Shown here in pieces: positions 1-9,060 of a stretch of 13,442 nt of DNA. The stretch's first letter is position 1. Each line of letters opens with the position of its first letter. This DNA is from Xanthomarina sp035306705 (GTDB lineage Bacteria; Bacteroidota; Bacteroidia; Flavobacteriales; Flavobacteriaceae): NCBI RefSeq assembly GCF_035306705.1, contig NZ_DATGNO010000013.1, forward strand, positions 1-13,442, given 5' to 3'. The notes under the pieces are model-generated. The model was not told the origin of the DNA and searched no databases. It worked only from the letters and a program-made list of their open reading frames with translations. The position numbers and the translations under genes are program-made.

Positions 1-85
1 TTTTATCTTATTAGCAAACTATTATTGAAGTATTTCTTTGTTTTTTTTAACCATATGCCCCTAGCCACTTAATTTCAGCACGTTA

Positions 86-202
86 AACATCGGCTTGTTT
101 TATGCCATCTGGCAAACGACCAGGATTATCGGCCACAGGGCGGGCATTTTGTACGTGGTTTATCCCGAAAAGATGGAAGTGTGCTCCCGGACCGATATAC
201 CG
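86..202. other. Unassigned GC-rich island downstream of the porin gene
   Basis: About 60 of 117 bases are G or C by hand count, against visibly AT-rich sequence on both sides. No complete gene is seen. On the minus strand one frame reads like protein through the island (for example HLFGINHVQNARPVADNPG), stops at 83-85, then continues in the same frame as RAEIKWLGAYG to a second stop. A plus-strand frame is also open from about 65 to past 280 but has no good start. It could be the remnant of a transferred or decayed gene, or a structured RNA. A run of nine A residues (203-211) borders it. I cannot decide its function. Confidence 0.4.
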
Positions 203-242
203 AAAAAAAAACATACATATATATAGGTGCGGATCAAACAGT

Positions 243-2216
243 CTATAAAAAGAAGTTCCAAACAAGTCCGAATCGGATCGCGAAGTCTCGATAGGGATGG
301 TTAGGTGCAGAATAATAATTGTACCCAGTCCATGCTGCATTGAAATGTTCAGCTTTAATATATATTCTAGCTCGTTGAATTTTTGCATTCACAAAAAAAT
401 CGAATCTTGGATATCCACCAAATTCACGATCTGTTTGAACATAAAATTCTGCCATAAGCGGATCGTAGGCATTCATATAATACTTAGTGAAGTAATTAAA
501 GGTAACTCCCGTTTGCAGAAAGAGCGCTTTTTTGAAAAAGTGACTGGAATAATATAATGTGTTTCTTGTTACAAACTCAGGCACATTAAATACCTCATTA
601 TCATCTTTTACCGTTTGATACACAATCGTATTGTCCAGAGCAAACTTTTTATACTTAATTTCCTTTTGAAGCTTAATGGTTAGATAGCTTATAGATTTAT
701 CGCTTTGAAAAGGTTTGACCAAACCTGTATCGGTTTCTTTTTTAAAATAAGCATAGTCGTTTATATTGGTAATGTCTACTGATAGGTTTGCAATTTTATC
801 TGAATTTAAAACAAATTCTATGTTTTGGGTTTTAACATTATTGAAATTTGTTTGCCAATTATAATTTTGATAAACACTTTGGTATAATAGGAAGTTGTAA
901 TTTGGAGCTTGCGAATTATGTTTGATCCTTGCGCTAAAAGCAATATCTTCAGTAAACTGATAGGACGCGGCTCCCATAATATAATTACCATCAAAATCTC
1001 CCGAAATATTTAATCCAAAGTCTCCTTCTAAATTGAACCTCTTAATACTTTTGGAATAAGAACCTCCAATAGCCACTACATCTCCTAACAATCTATTTGT
1101 TATTAATGTATTATCTATATAGGTTACTTTATCGTATCCATAATTAAAGTTATTGTAATCGATATGGAATTTCATATTCCCTAACACATTATTACCATAT
1201 TCCACATAACCCTGGGCATAAAAATTCTCGAGTGTTACCCGATCTCTTAAGTTGCTCTGCTGAAATGCTGCACCAAAATAATCATTTTGTTTCGTTTGAT
1301 TATACTCGTAATACTTATCTTCAAAAGAAAGTATGTTACCAATACTAAGCTTATTTTTAGTTAGGGAGTCTTGTTCTTTAAGAAGTCTATATCTATGGTC
1401 CAAGTAAAATCTCTTTCCTTTTAATATGTTTTCGGCATCTTCAAAATTTACTGCTAAAACAGCCCTGTCTTTAAATTCTTCGTTTCCAGACTCGAAATAT
1501 GTTATATTACTATCTTGAAGTCCCCCATTTTCTTCGTTCATCAAATCTTGCATAACAATATGTGCATTGGCTATATATCTATTGTTTTTAGTTTTGTAGC
1601 TTGATGTAAACCTAAAGTTTCCCGTACTTGTTAAAGCATTTTGGTATTTCCCTATAGAACGCAATCCTTTGTAAGCAACGGAAAAATTAAACTGTGGGGA
1701 CGTATTTACCGTGAAAAAAGCATCTATTTGCTGCCCTTGGGTAAATGCCGTTTTGTAATAAAGGTCTGTAAAAGGTGTGGGAACGTGGTAATAGTAAATG
1801 TCTTCTATTTCCATATAATTAAAGTGCCTGGCTCTTGCACCAAACAAAGGCATGAGCTTATTGGCATCAAAATTATAGATTAAGGTATTATAAGGTTGAC
1901 CAACATTGGAGAAAGCCATTAAATTGAAATTGTCTTTTCTTAAGTAATTAAACTTATACTCCTTTTTTATTGTTAGAGAAGTATCCACAATAGTTGTATC
2001 TCTGGTGTGAGAGATAATTAAATACTGTTCAATTTTAGCATCTTTGTTTACAAGTCCCTTATTACTAGTGCTTTTTGTGGAGCCCCTATTAATAGTTTCT
2101 TGATATTCGCCATCTCTAACCAAACCTCCATCGTCCTTACTACGAGTAGGTGAAATTTGAGAAAACCCTAAATTAACAATAGCTAATAAAAAAAATGCTA
2201 AAAATATTCTCCTCAT
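243..2216 (-). CDS. Putative outer-membrane porin (Bacteroidetes large beta-barrel family)
   Basis: The protein has 657 residues. A Sec signal peptide is clear: MRR followed by a hydrophobic stretch ending GFS-Q near residues 19-20. The mature part begins with a short polar, low-complexity segment (SPTRSKDDGG), then changes to alternating aromatic and polar strands with many Tyr, Asn and Phe residues up to the end, as expected for an outer-membrane beta-barrel. Size, signal peptide and style match the Bacteroidetes 'putative porin' family (Porin_10 type), which I recognise by general character rather than by a diagnostic motif. It ends Phe-Phe-Leu rather than in the usual terminal Phe. The gene is divergent from rnhB across a 179-bp gap and seems to be its own transcription unit. 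Substrate is unknown; a TonB-dependent receptor is unlikely because no plug domain is seen. Confidence 0.75.
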   Translation of the reverse strand: MRRIFLAFFLLAIVNLGFSQISPTRSKDDGGLVRDGEYQETINRGSTKSTSNKGLVNKDAKIEQYLIISHTRDTTIVDTSLTIKKEYKFNYLRKDNFNLMAFSNVGQPYNTLIYNFDANKLMPLFGARARHFNYMEIEDIYYYHVPTPFTDLYYKTAFTQGQQIDAFFTVNTSPQFNFSVAYKGLRSIGKYQNALTSTGNFRFTSSYKTKNNRYIANAHIVMQDLMNEENGGLQDSNITYFESGNEEFKDRAVLAVNFEDAENILKGKRFYLDHRYRLLKEQDSLTKNKLSIGNILSFEDKYYEYNQTKQNDYFGAAFQQSNLRDRVTLENFYAQGYVEYGNNVLGNMKFHIDYNNFNYGYDKVTYIDNTLITNRLLGDVVAIGGSYSKSIKRFNLEGDFGLNISGDFDGNYIMGAASYQFTEDIAFSARIKHNSQAPNYNFLLYQSVYQNYNWQTNFNNVKTQNIEFVLNSDKIANLSVDITNINDYAYFKKETDTGLVKPFQSDKSISYLTIKLQKEIKYKKFALDNTIVYQTVKDDNEVFNVPEFVTRNTLYYSSHFFKKALFLQTGVTFNYFTKYYMNAYDPLMAEFYVQTDREFGGYPRFDFFVNAKIQRARIYIKAEHFNAAWTGYNYYSAPNHPYRDFAIRFGLVWNFFL

Positions 2217-2395
2217 AATTATTTTTTAGACCTTGCAGGAGCTAAGACGTTTTTGAATTTGTTCAGTTATATTTGATTTAAATAAACAGATAGTAAAATA
2301 ATTTTCGTCAAAAATAGAAAATATCTTTTTGGATTTTATTTATTATAGACAATATTACAATTAATAATAACGTCTTATTCTTAAGAATTATATAA

Positions 2396-2995
2396 ATGCT
2401 GAAATTTAATTATTCGAAATTCACCCTAGAATGTGGTACAGATGAAGCCGGCAGAGGCTGCTTATCTGGACCAGTAACAGCTGCTGCCGTTATACTTCCT
2501 GAAGGTTTTGAAAGTGAGATTCTAAACGATTCGAAACAACTTTCTGAAAAAAAGAGGGATTTTTTAAGACCTTATATTGAAGAGCATGCATTAGCTTTTA
2601 GTGTTGCTCATGTTTTTCCTGAGAAAATTGATAGGATAAACATTCTTAATGCATCGATCCTCGCCATGCATGAAGCGATTGAAAACTTAAATATAACACC
2701 CGAATTTATTATAGTTGACGGGAATAAGTTTCATCCTTTTAAAAATACACCTAGTAAAACCATTGTAAAAGGAGATAGCAAATATCTTTCTATTGCTGCC
2801 GCGTCCATATTGGCAAAAACATACAGAGATGAATATATGAAGAACATTGACAGAGAATTTCCTATGTACAATTGGAAACAAAACAAAGGCTACCCAACCA
2901 AAGAACATAGGCTCGCCATAAGTAAACATGGCATAACAGATTATCACAGAAAATCTTTTAGGCTCTTGCCAAACCAAATAAAATTAGAAATATAA
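2396..2995 (+). CDS. rnhB: Ribonuclease HII
   Basis: This enzyme cuts the RNA strand of RNA-DNA hybrids and starts removal of single ribonucleotides misincorporated in DNA. The protein has 199 residues, the usual length for bacterial RNase HII. The N-terminal motif DEAGRG (16-21) supplies carboxylates D16 and E17 and the GRG loop that recognises the RNA-DNA junction. NDSKQLS follows at 44-50, IVDGN with D108 at 106-110, and KGDSKY with D127 at 125-130, followed by the conserved AAASILAK helix. D16, E17, D108 and D127 fit the family's four metal-binding carboxylates. The C-terminal HRKSF segment is also typical. The ATG at 2396 gives a normal N-terminus; no Shine-Dalgarno sequence is visible. 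A perfect 12-bp palindrome lies 7 bp upstream of the start. A lipoprotein gene follows after 30 bp and may be partly co-transcribed. Confidence 0.97.
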   Translation: MLKFNYSKFTLECGTDEAGRGCLSGPVTAAAVILPEGFESEILNDSKQLSEKKRDFLRPYIEEHALAFSVAHVFPEKIDRINILNASILAMHEAIENLNITPEFIIVDGNKFHPFKNTPSKTIVKGDSKYLSIAAASILAKTYRDEYMKNIDREFPMYNWKQNKGYPTKEHRLAISKHGITDYHRKSFRLLPNQIKLEI

Positions 2996-3000
2996 GTTGC

Positions 3001-3008
3001 TATATTTG
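3001..3008 (+). promoter_or_regulatory. Candidate housekeeping -7 element (TATATTTG)
   Basis: TATATTTG matches the Bacteroidetes primary-sigma consensus TANNTTTG exactly and lies 17 bp before the start of the downstream lipoprotein gene, inside the short gap after rnhB. I could not find a TTG element at the expected distance upstream, so this is half a promoter. It would give a very short leader. Confidence 0.35.
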
Positions 3009-3025
3009 CACAAACCCTCAAGTAA

Positions 3026-5461
3026 ATGAAAGAATTTTTTTATTTTATCTGTGTCACCTTGTTAATTACAAGCTGTAGTTCCGATAATAAGTATAGCAAA
3101 CCTTCAGATTTTATTCCAGAAAACGCAGCGTTTGTAATAAAGATTTCCGATTTAGAAAGCCTAAAAAATAATATCGAGAACAATCAGTTTCTACAAGAAC
3201 TTTCAAAATCGGAGGCTTATTCTACAATTTCAGGAAAATTGGAGCTCTTAAATTATTTTAATACCACTAACGAACTACTGCTTTCGTTTTCAAAAGATAC
3301 TAAAGACAGTCTTCAATTTACCGTAATAACACCATATTCAAAAAGCTTATTTGCTGTAGATTCCCTGCCAAACCATAAAATAGAAACCATTAGTTCCAAA
3401 ACACATGATGCCATAACAAAAACAACCGTGGAAAACAATGTCATGTTTAGCATTGTAAAAGACAGCATATTTATTGGTGCCTCGCAATTGGAGCTTTTAA
3501 AAAGGTCTTTAGATAAAAAGAATCAGCCTTTAAGATTGGCAAAATCATTAAACACAGCAGATAAAGACAGTCAATTGTCCCTATTAATTAATGAAAACTC
3601 AAATTATTTAACCTCATTTTTTCTGAACGATTCATTAAATCATATAAAACTAGCAACTTCTTTATTGTTTGATATCGATTTAAAGCAAGATGAAATCTTG
3701 TTTAACGGAATAGCAAAAGCTACAGATACTACAAAAAGTCTGATAAACGTTTTTAAAAACACCATTCCTCAAGAAAACAAATTAGCTAAAATTACTCCTG
3801 CCAATAGCGATGGGTTTTTAAGCTTTACATTTAATAATTATGCTAATTTTAAAGAGAACTTAGACAAATATCAGCCAATTGATTCTTTACTAACTGAAAC
3901 TACTTTGTTTGATAACATTATTGAAGTAGGTGTTATTTTTGAAGGTAAGCAAGAAGCTATTGTTTTAAATTCTATAGATGATCTATCGACAGGCGATGCT
4001 TTATTAAACGAACAAAACCTGGTAGAAAGCTACAGGCAAATTGATATTTATAGCTTTAGTAAGCCTGATTTATTTAAAAGAAGCTTTTCACCTTTTATTC
4101 AATTTAATCAAGCTAGCTTATATTGTGTTCTAGATAATTTCTTTGTTTTTGCCAATTCTAAAGAAATGCTTCAGAACATTATTGCCAACTATCAAAATAA
4201 CACAACCATTCATGAAAGACCTTATTTTGAAGCAGTAAAAGAGAATTTAAGTGATGAGTCCTCTTTATTATACGTTATGGCTCCTTCTACATTAAACAAT
4301 AAATTAGAGTATTTTCTCCAAGAAGCGTTTTCTTTAAATTTAGAAAAATACAATGCCTCTGCTATTCAATTTATTTACGACACTAATTTTGCCCATGTAA
4401 ATGCTGTGATAAAAAAGAGCAAAACCAAAGCTGTAGAAAATTCGGTAACCGAGGAGTTCAATATCAAAATTACCGAAGACCTATTAAATACGCCTCAATT
4501 TGTAGTAAATCATGAAACAAACCAAAAAGAAATTGTACTACAGGATGTGAAAAACAATTTGTATTTAATTTCAAATACAGGCACGCTTATTTGGAAAAAA
4601 CAGTTGGATGGACCTCTTTTAGGTTTAGTTGAACAAATAGATATGTACAAAAACGGAAGGCTTCAATTAGCTTTTGCCACACCAAATAAGGTTTATGTTT
4701 TAGATAGAAATGGAAAGGATGTGTCTCCTTTCCCCTTAAAATTCACCGATAAAATTACACAACCTCTTTCTGTTTTCGATTACGACAATAATAGAAATTA
4801 CAGATTGTTAGTTACTCAAGGAAAAAACATTCTTATGTACGATCAGCTCGGACATGTCGTAAAAGGTTTCAACTTTAATAACGCCGAAAGTGATTTGGTA
4901 CATCAACCTCAACATATTAGAATGGGTAAAAAAGATTATTTACTCGTAAAAACAGTAGACAAACTATATATATTGGACAGAATAGGAAAAATACGAATTA
5001 AGCCGAAAAACACATACACCTACTCCAATCAAGCAGTTTATTTATATGATAACAAGTTTATTACAACCTCAAAAGATGGCAAACTAATAACTATAGACAC
5101 GCAAGGAAATACCTCTGCACAAAATTTGCAATTAACCGATTTGCATCATATAACAAGTACCAGTAAAACCCTTGTAACGCATTCTGAAAATAGACTTAGC
5201 ATAAAAGGCAAAACCTTAGAAATGGATTATGGCAATTATACGGCACCCGATATTTTTTATATTAATGATAAAATATATGTATCCATTACAGATTTACAAG
5301 CAAAAAAAATATACTTATTTGACAGTCAAGGCCAGACTATTTCCAATTTTCCTGTTTATGGTAATTCTAAAATAGCTCTAGACAATATAGATAAGGACAG
5401 AAATTTGGAGTTTGTTACAAAAGGTGATAATAACGCCATTATCATTTATCAAATAAACTAG
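3026..5461 (+). CDS. Large lipoprotein with C-terminal beta-propeller-like region, function unknown
   Basis: The protein has 811 residues. It starts with a lipoprotein signal peptide; the lipobox LITSC places the lipidated cysteine at residue 17, followed by SSDN. Residues about 25-480 form a mixed alpha/beta region with repeated IKISDL- and SKDT-like segments, which I do not recognise securely (a DUF3352-like domain is possible). From about residue 500 the sequence turns into repeated short strands with segments such as NNLYLISNTGTLIWKK, NKVYVLDRNGKD and DKLYILDRIGK, and ends with DKDRNLEFVTKGDN. These resemble PQQ/VCBS-type propeller blades, so a beta-propeller is likely. It should be anchored in the outer membrane or exported to the surface. 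It lies 30 bp after rnhB in the same direction, but the roles look unrelated. No clear terminator follows. Confidence 0.72.
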   Translation: MKEFFYFICVTLLITSCSSDNKYSKPSDFIPENAAFVIKISDLESLKNNIENNQFLQELSKSEAYSTISGKLELLNYFNTTNELLLSFSKDTKDSLQFTVITPYSKSLFAVDSLPNHKIETISSKTHDAITKTTVENNVMFSIVKDSIFIGASQLELLKRSLDKKNQPLRLAKSLNTADKDSQLSLLINENSNYLTSFFLNDSLNHIKLATSLLFDIDLKQDEILFNGIAKATDTTKSLINVFKNTIPQENKLAKITPANSDGFLSFTFNNYANFKENLDKYQPIDSLLTETTLFDNIIEVGVIFEGKQEAIVLNSIDDLSTGDALLNEQNLVESYRQIDIYSFSKPDLFKRSFSPFIQFNQASLYCVLDNFFVFANSKEMLQNIIANYQNNTTIHERPYFEAVKENLSDESSLLYVMAPSTLNNKLEYFLQEAFSLNLEKYNASAIQFIYDTNFAHVNAVIKKSKTKAVENSVTEEFNIKITEDLLNTPQFVVNHETNQKEIVLQDVKNNLYLISNTGTLIWKKQLDGPLLGLVEQIDMYKNGRLQLAFATPNKVYVLDRNGKDVSPFPLKFTDKITQPLSVFDYDNNRNYRLLVTQGKNILMYDQLGHVVKGFNFNNAESDLVHQPQHIRMGKKDYLLVKTVDKLYILDRIGKIRIKPKNTYTYSNQAVYLYDNKFITTSKDGKLITIDTQGNTSAQNLQLTDLHHITSTSKTLVTHSENRLSIKGKTLEMDYGNYTAPDIFYINDKIYVSITDLQAKKIYLFDSQGQTISNFPVYGNSKIALDNIDKDRNLEFVTKGDNNAIIIYQIN

Positions 5462-5508
5462 TTAACTTAGCATCGTATTTTTTATTTGTAAAAGATTTCT
5501 TTCTAAAA

Positions 5509-5537
5509 TGTTAACCTTATAAAGTCTAATCCATTAA
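5509..5537 (+). promoter_or_regulatory. Predicted ECF-sigma promoter, copy A
   Basis: TGTTAACCTT at 5509-5518, a 15-bp spacer and TTAA at 5534-5537. The end of the element is 52 bp before the start of the small lipoprotein gene that leads into the CHAT gene. The same two boxes with the same spacing occur upstream of five other genes in the window, including the sigma factor gene. The AAC-containing upstream box and roughly 15-bp spacer resemble ECF promoters in general. That this sigma factor uses it is inferred. Confidence 0.7.
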
Positions 5538-5589
5538 ATACAACGTACATTATATAAACATTAACGTATTATTTAAAAACTTATCAATT

Positions 5590-6228
5590 ATGAAAAAAAC
5601 CACTTTAGCTCTATTTCTTTTGTCACTAATATTAGTTATCAACACAAGTTGTAAAACTGATGATGAGAAAGACAATACCGAAGAACCTAAATTAACCGAA
5701 ACAAATTATGTATATGAAGGTGACTTGCGTAAATTCTATTTAAATGCTGAAATTGTAAGACTAAACGACGATATTGAAATTTGGAGTGAAGTTCTAGAAG
5801 GCTATCCAGATTACGAAGAAGCGCAAACCAATATTCAAGTAGCTATGGCTCAAATAGAAGAAAATGAACTTGAAATTTCTTCTATTCCAACACCTGCTAA
5901 TGCTTTCTTTATTATTAATCCAAAATTACCTCCAATTCCAGTTCCATCACCTTGTTTATGTTTAGAATTATATAACTCCATACAAAACATTGTTTTATTA
6001 CCTGGAACAGACCAGATGAGTCTTTCAATATTTTCCAATAGTGACGAGTCTGGAATAGCATATACAAACATCGATACGAAATTAGAAACGATTCCTAACA
6101 CTCAAAATACAGGACATTATCAACCTTTCAATTTTGAGCAATCAGGGTTTACTGGAGAAGCTACCATAATTATCCAAACCAATAATGACAGTTACTCCAT
6201 TCCAGTTAATTTCAACAAATTGCCTTAA
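5590..6228 (+). CDS. Small lipoprotein preceding the CHAT gene, unknown family
   Basis: The protein has 212 residues. A lipoprotein signal peptide ends INTSC, with the lipidated cysteine at 21. The next residues are KTDDEKD; acidic residues in this place resemble the surface-export signal described for Bacteroidetes lipoproteins, so it may be displayed on the cell surface. Residues about 45-97 look helical and charged. A proline-rich hinge (PKLPPIPVPSP, 111-121) with two nearby cysteines (C122, C124) leads to a beta-rich C-terminal part that could be a small Ig-like fold. I do not recognise the family. The gene carries ECF-type promoter copy A and lies 69 bp upstream of the CHAT gene in the same direction, separated by a hairpin terminator. 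A function as ligand, sensor or partner of the CHAT protein is only a guess from position. Confidence 0.75.
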   Translation: MKKTTLALFLLSLILVINTSCKTDDEKDNTEEPKLTETNYVYEGDLRKFYLNAEIVRLNDDIEIWSEVLEGYPDYEEAQTNIQVAMAQIEENELEISSIPTPANAFFIINPKLPPIPVPSPCLCLELYNSIQNIVLLPGTDQMSLSIFSNSDESGIAYTNIDTKLETIPNTQNTGHYQPFNFEQSGFTGEATIIIQTNNDSYSIPVNFNKLP

Positions 6229-6268
6229 TATATAATAGAAAATATTATTCATTAATTAATTGTAAATT

Positions 6269-6297
6269 AGTCTTCAGTCAAACTGAAGACTTTTTTT
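6269..6297 (+). terminator. Intrinsic terminator abutting the CHAT start codon
   Basis: A perfect 10-bp stem, AGTCTTCAGT (6269-6278) with ACTGAAGACT (6282-6291), has a three-base CAA loop and is followed by a run of T residues ending at 6297. The ATG of the CHAT gene begins at 6298. The structure therefore occupies the whole place where a ribosome-binding region would be. It may be a terminator for the lipoprotein gene with controlled read-through into CHAT, or an attenuator. Confidence 0.85.
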
Positions 6298-9060
6298 ATG
6301 AAATTGCCTCTAACTTTACTAGTCCTATTATGGTCTACAAGCCTTGCCATTGCGCAAAATGCAAATGATTCCATATACGACAGTACCATAACATCTCTTT
6401 ACCAAAAAGTATATAAATATATATATTCGGAACAAGATTCTGCCTTTTACTACTTCGACAAGATTAATAATGAAGCCATTAAACATGGAGATTTCGAGAG
6501 TTTGATAAGTAGTATATCTGCTTCGAACAAAACGGCTGCTCATTTTTATAATCTGGACAAAATGAAAGTCAATCTAAGAAAATTGGATTCCATTGTTTTA
6601 AAAAATGATAAAGCGCTAAAAAATACAGGCAATTATTTAATTTATATAAATTCCATTCTTTTTGATAAAGGCATCTATTATTTTATACTAAACGATTACA
6701 TCAAATCCAGAAAAGCCTTCCAAGCTATTATCGATTCCACAGAAGCTCTAAAGGAAGATGATCTCGACATCTATCTGATAGATCTCTTAACTAGTGCATA
6801 CAGCTTTATTGCAAAAATGTACGTAAACGATGGGAAATATAATTTAGCAAAAGATTATTACACGAAAAACATTCATTTTCTAGAAGCCAAAAAATCAGAA
6901 GATATTATAAAAATAAACAGGACTTACAGCCTGCTTGCCGAAGTATTAAAAAATCAAAATCAATTAAGCACTTCCACTACATACTTTAAAAAATCGTTGG
7001 CATATAATTTAAATCATCAAGGAAATTCAAGTAGCATTATTACTGAGGCCAATCATTTATTAGATAATTATTTAAGTAAATCTAAAACAGATAGTGCTTT
7101 TTATTACTTGAATATTATTAAAGATCACCTTTCTGAAAACCATCCAAAATGGAACATGTATTATGAAGCCAAAGCTAAAATATACGAAACCACAAATGAT
7201 TATATTCTAGCAGAAGCTGAACTACAAAAAGCCCTAGAGCTAGTAAAACAAAAATGGCAGAACAAGCCACATAACGATATTGCTAAAATACACAACGCCA
7301 TTGCCCAATTACACTTCAAATATAACCACCCGGAAAAAGCTTTGGAGTACTATAATTTAGCTATCAATCAGTTTTCTTTAGACAAAACAAATTCTACCAT
7401 CAACCAAACCACACTTTTAAAAGTCCTTAAAAACAAAGCGGATTTATTAAACACCCAAGCAAGCTATGCCAAAAATATTTTAAATGTCAACCAAGCCTTG
7501 CGGATTTTAGATGAATTAAAGCCAACTTTTAAAAGCAACGCAGACAAACTATTTTTAATGGACGAAGCCTTCCCTGTTTTCGAATCTGGAATGGACGCAA
7601 CCTATAATTTGTACAAAAATACCAAGCAAGATTCGCTAATTGACCGTGCTTTTTATTATTCAGAGAAAAGCAAAAGTGTTTTGCTATTGGATGCGCTTTT
7701 AAGTACTCAGGCTACAAAATTTGCCAATATTCCGAAAGGTATCATTGAAAGAGAGCAAGTTTTAAAGTCGCAAATCAATCATTTAGAAAAACAGCTCAAT
7801 CAAACAAAAACAGATGATTTAGAAAACGAATTGTTCGAAATAAAGCGTCGTTATAGAGAACTTATAAGTTCTATTGAAACCAATTATAAAACCTATTACG
7901 ATTTAAAATACAGTCAGGAAGTTATCTCCTTAGGTCAACTGCAGAAATTTTTAAAACCTAATGAAGCTTTAGTGTCTTACTTTTATGGAAATACAGCTAT
8001 TTACGTAATAACCGTTTCTCAGAAATCAAAATCTATCCATCAATACAAATTAGATGCTAATATAGAGAATGAGATAAGTTCCATTTACAGTATGTTAAAC
8101 AACCCGAAGTCCAATCTTCAGGTATTAAACCAAAAGTCGTTTGACTTATATAGTAAATTAGTGGCTCCAAGTCTTGAGAATCTTTCAAAAAAGAACCTCA
8201 TCATCGTAACAGATGGTTTATTGAATTACATTCCATTTTCTAGTTTATCAACAGATGGCAAAACAACTTATTTAATAGAAAAGCATGCCATTAGCTATGT
8301 TAATTCGGCAACTTTATTAAAACAACTTACGGAAAAAGAAGGTGTTAATAACAAGGTTTTGGCCTTTGCCCCTAGTTTTGAAACCTCTTCGATTAATGGT
8401 TTACTGCCTTTACCACACAACCAGAATGAAGCAGAAGGTATTCTAAATTATTTTAGTGGAAAAACCTTAACAAATATGGATGCGACACTTCAAAATTTCA
8501 ATTTAGAAAGCGAAAATTATGGCTTGTTGCATTTTGCAACCCACGCCATTTTAAATGATGAAGCTCCAGAATATTCGTATTTGGCATTTGAACCAAACAC
8601 AAGCAATACCAATAATTTGCTCTATGTAAGCGATTTGTACAATTTAAACCTCAACACCAATTTGGTGACATTAAGTGCTTGCGAAAGTGGGATTGGCAAT
8701 TTAAAACGTGGCGAAGGTTTTATTAGTTTGGCCAGAGGTTTTTACTTTAGTGGAGCTTCCAGTATATCCAGTACATTGTGGAAAATTAACGATGGTTCGG
8801 CTTTAAAGATCATGGATGGGTTTTATAAAAACCTATCGGAAGGAAAAACCAAAAACCTAGCTTTACAACACGCACAAGTAGCTTTTATTAAAGAAAACAA
8901 TCAAAATGCCTTGGTGCATCCTTACTATTGGTCTGGCTTTGTAATTTCCGGAAAAACAGCGGCCATAACAACAACGACTTCCTGGTGGTATTATTTGTTT
9001 GGAGTTGGAGCGCTTGTAATATTGGTAGTATCTATAGGTAAATTTAGAAAATCTACCTAA
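6298..9060 (+). CDS. TPR-CHAT protein, predicted membrane-anchored periplasmic caspase-like protease
   Basis: The protein has 920 residues. A Sec signal peptide (residues 1-19, ending AIA before Q20) supports this ATG even though it directly follows a terminator T-run. Residues about 50-420 are helical TPR-like repeats. A charged coiled-coil-like segment lies at about 482-530. The C-terminal CHAT domain (about 617-892; caspase family, clan CD) has HFATHA with H745 and H749 and LSACESG with C795; H749 and C795 are the likely catalytic pair, so it looks active. A hydrophobic segment (about 897-914) followed by GKFRKST should anchor it, leaving TPR and CHAT parts in the periplasm. Many characterised CHAT proteins are cytoplasmic, so the exported form is notable. 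Its 3' end overlaps the converging anti-sigma gene by 8 bp. The target is unknown; the anti-sigma protein or surface proteins of the same regulon are candidates. Confidence 0.9.
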   Translation: MKLPLTLLVLLWSTSLAIAQNANDSIYDSTITSLYQKVYKYIYSEQDSAFYYFDKINNEAIKHGDFESLISSISASNKTAAHFYNLDKMKVNLRKLDSIVLKNDKALKNTGNYLIYINSILFDKGIYYFILNDYIKSRKAFQAIIDSTEALKEDDLDIYLIDLLTSAYSFIAKMYVNDGKYNLAKDYYTKNIHFLEAKKSEDIIKINRTYSLLAEVLKNQNQLSTSTTYFKKSLAYNLNHQGNSSSIITEANHLLDNYLSKSKTDSAFYYLNIIKDHLSENHPKWNMYYEAKAKIYETTNDYILAEAELQKALELVKQKWQNKPHNDIAKIHNAIAQLHFKYNHPEKALEYYNLAINQFSLDKTNSTINQTTLLKVLKNKADLLNTQASYAKNILNVNQALRILDELKPTFKSNADKLFLMDEAFPVFESGMDATYNLYKNTKQDSLIDRAFYYSEKSKSVLLLDALLSTQATKFANIPKGIIEREQVLKSQINHLEKQLNQTKTDDLENELFEIKRRYRELISSIETNYKTYYDLKYSQEVISLGQLQKFLKPNEALVSYFYGNTAIYVITVSQKSKSIHQYKLDANIENEISSIYSMLNNPKSNLQVLNQKSFDLYSKLVAPSLENLSKKNLIIVTDGLLNYIPFSSLSTDGKTTYLIEKHAISYVNSATLLKQLTEKEGVNNKVLAFAPSFETSSINGLLPLPHNQNEAEGILNYFSGKTLTNMDATLQNFNLESENYGLLHFATHAILNDEAPEYSYLAFEPNTSNTNNLLYVSDLYNLNLNTNLVTLSACESGIGNLKRGEGFISLARGFYFSGASSISSTLWKINDGSALKIMDGFYKNLSEGKTKNLALQHAQVAFIKENNQNALVHPYYWSGFVISGKTAAITTTTSWWYYLFGVGALVILVVSIGKFRKST

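Noticed and set aside
83..388. 101-codon minus-strand reading frame overlapping the porin gene end
   Set aside because: Most of it lies out of frame inside the porin gene. Only the part in the GC-rich island is of interest, and that is reported separately.
2268..2275. TATATTTG as a housekeeping promoter for rnhB
   Set aside because: The nearest TTG element is only 12 bp upstream and the leader would be about 115 bp. A chance match in AT-rich DNA is as likely.
2377..2388. 12-bp palindrome ATTCTTAAGAAT just before rnhB
   Set aside because: It is perfect but short and AT-rich, without a second copy in the window, so I did not call it an operator.
5461..5470. GTTAACTTAG just after the large lipoprotein gene as another ECF promoter
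   Set aside because: The box departs from the consensus after GTTAAC and has no TTAA at the right distance; true copy A lies about 50 bp further.
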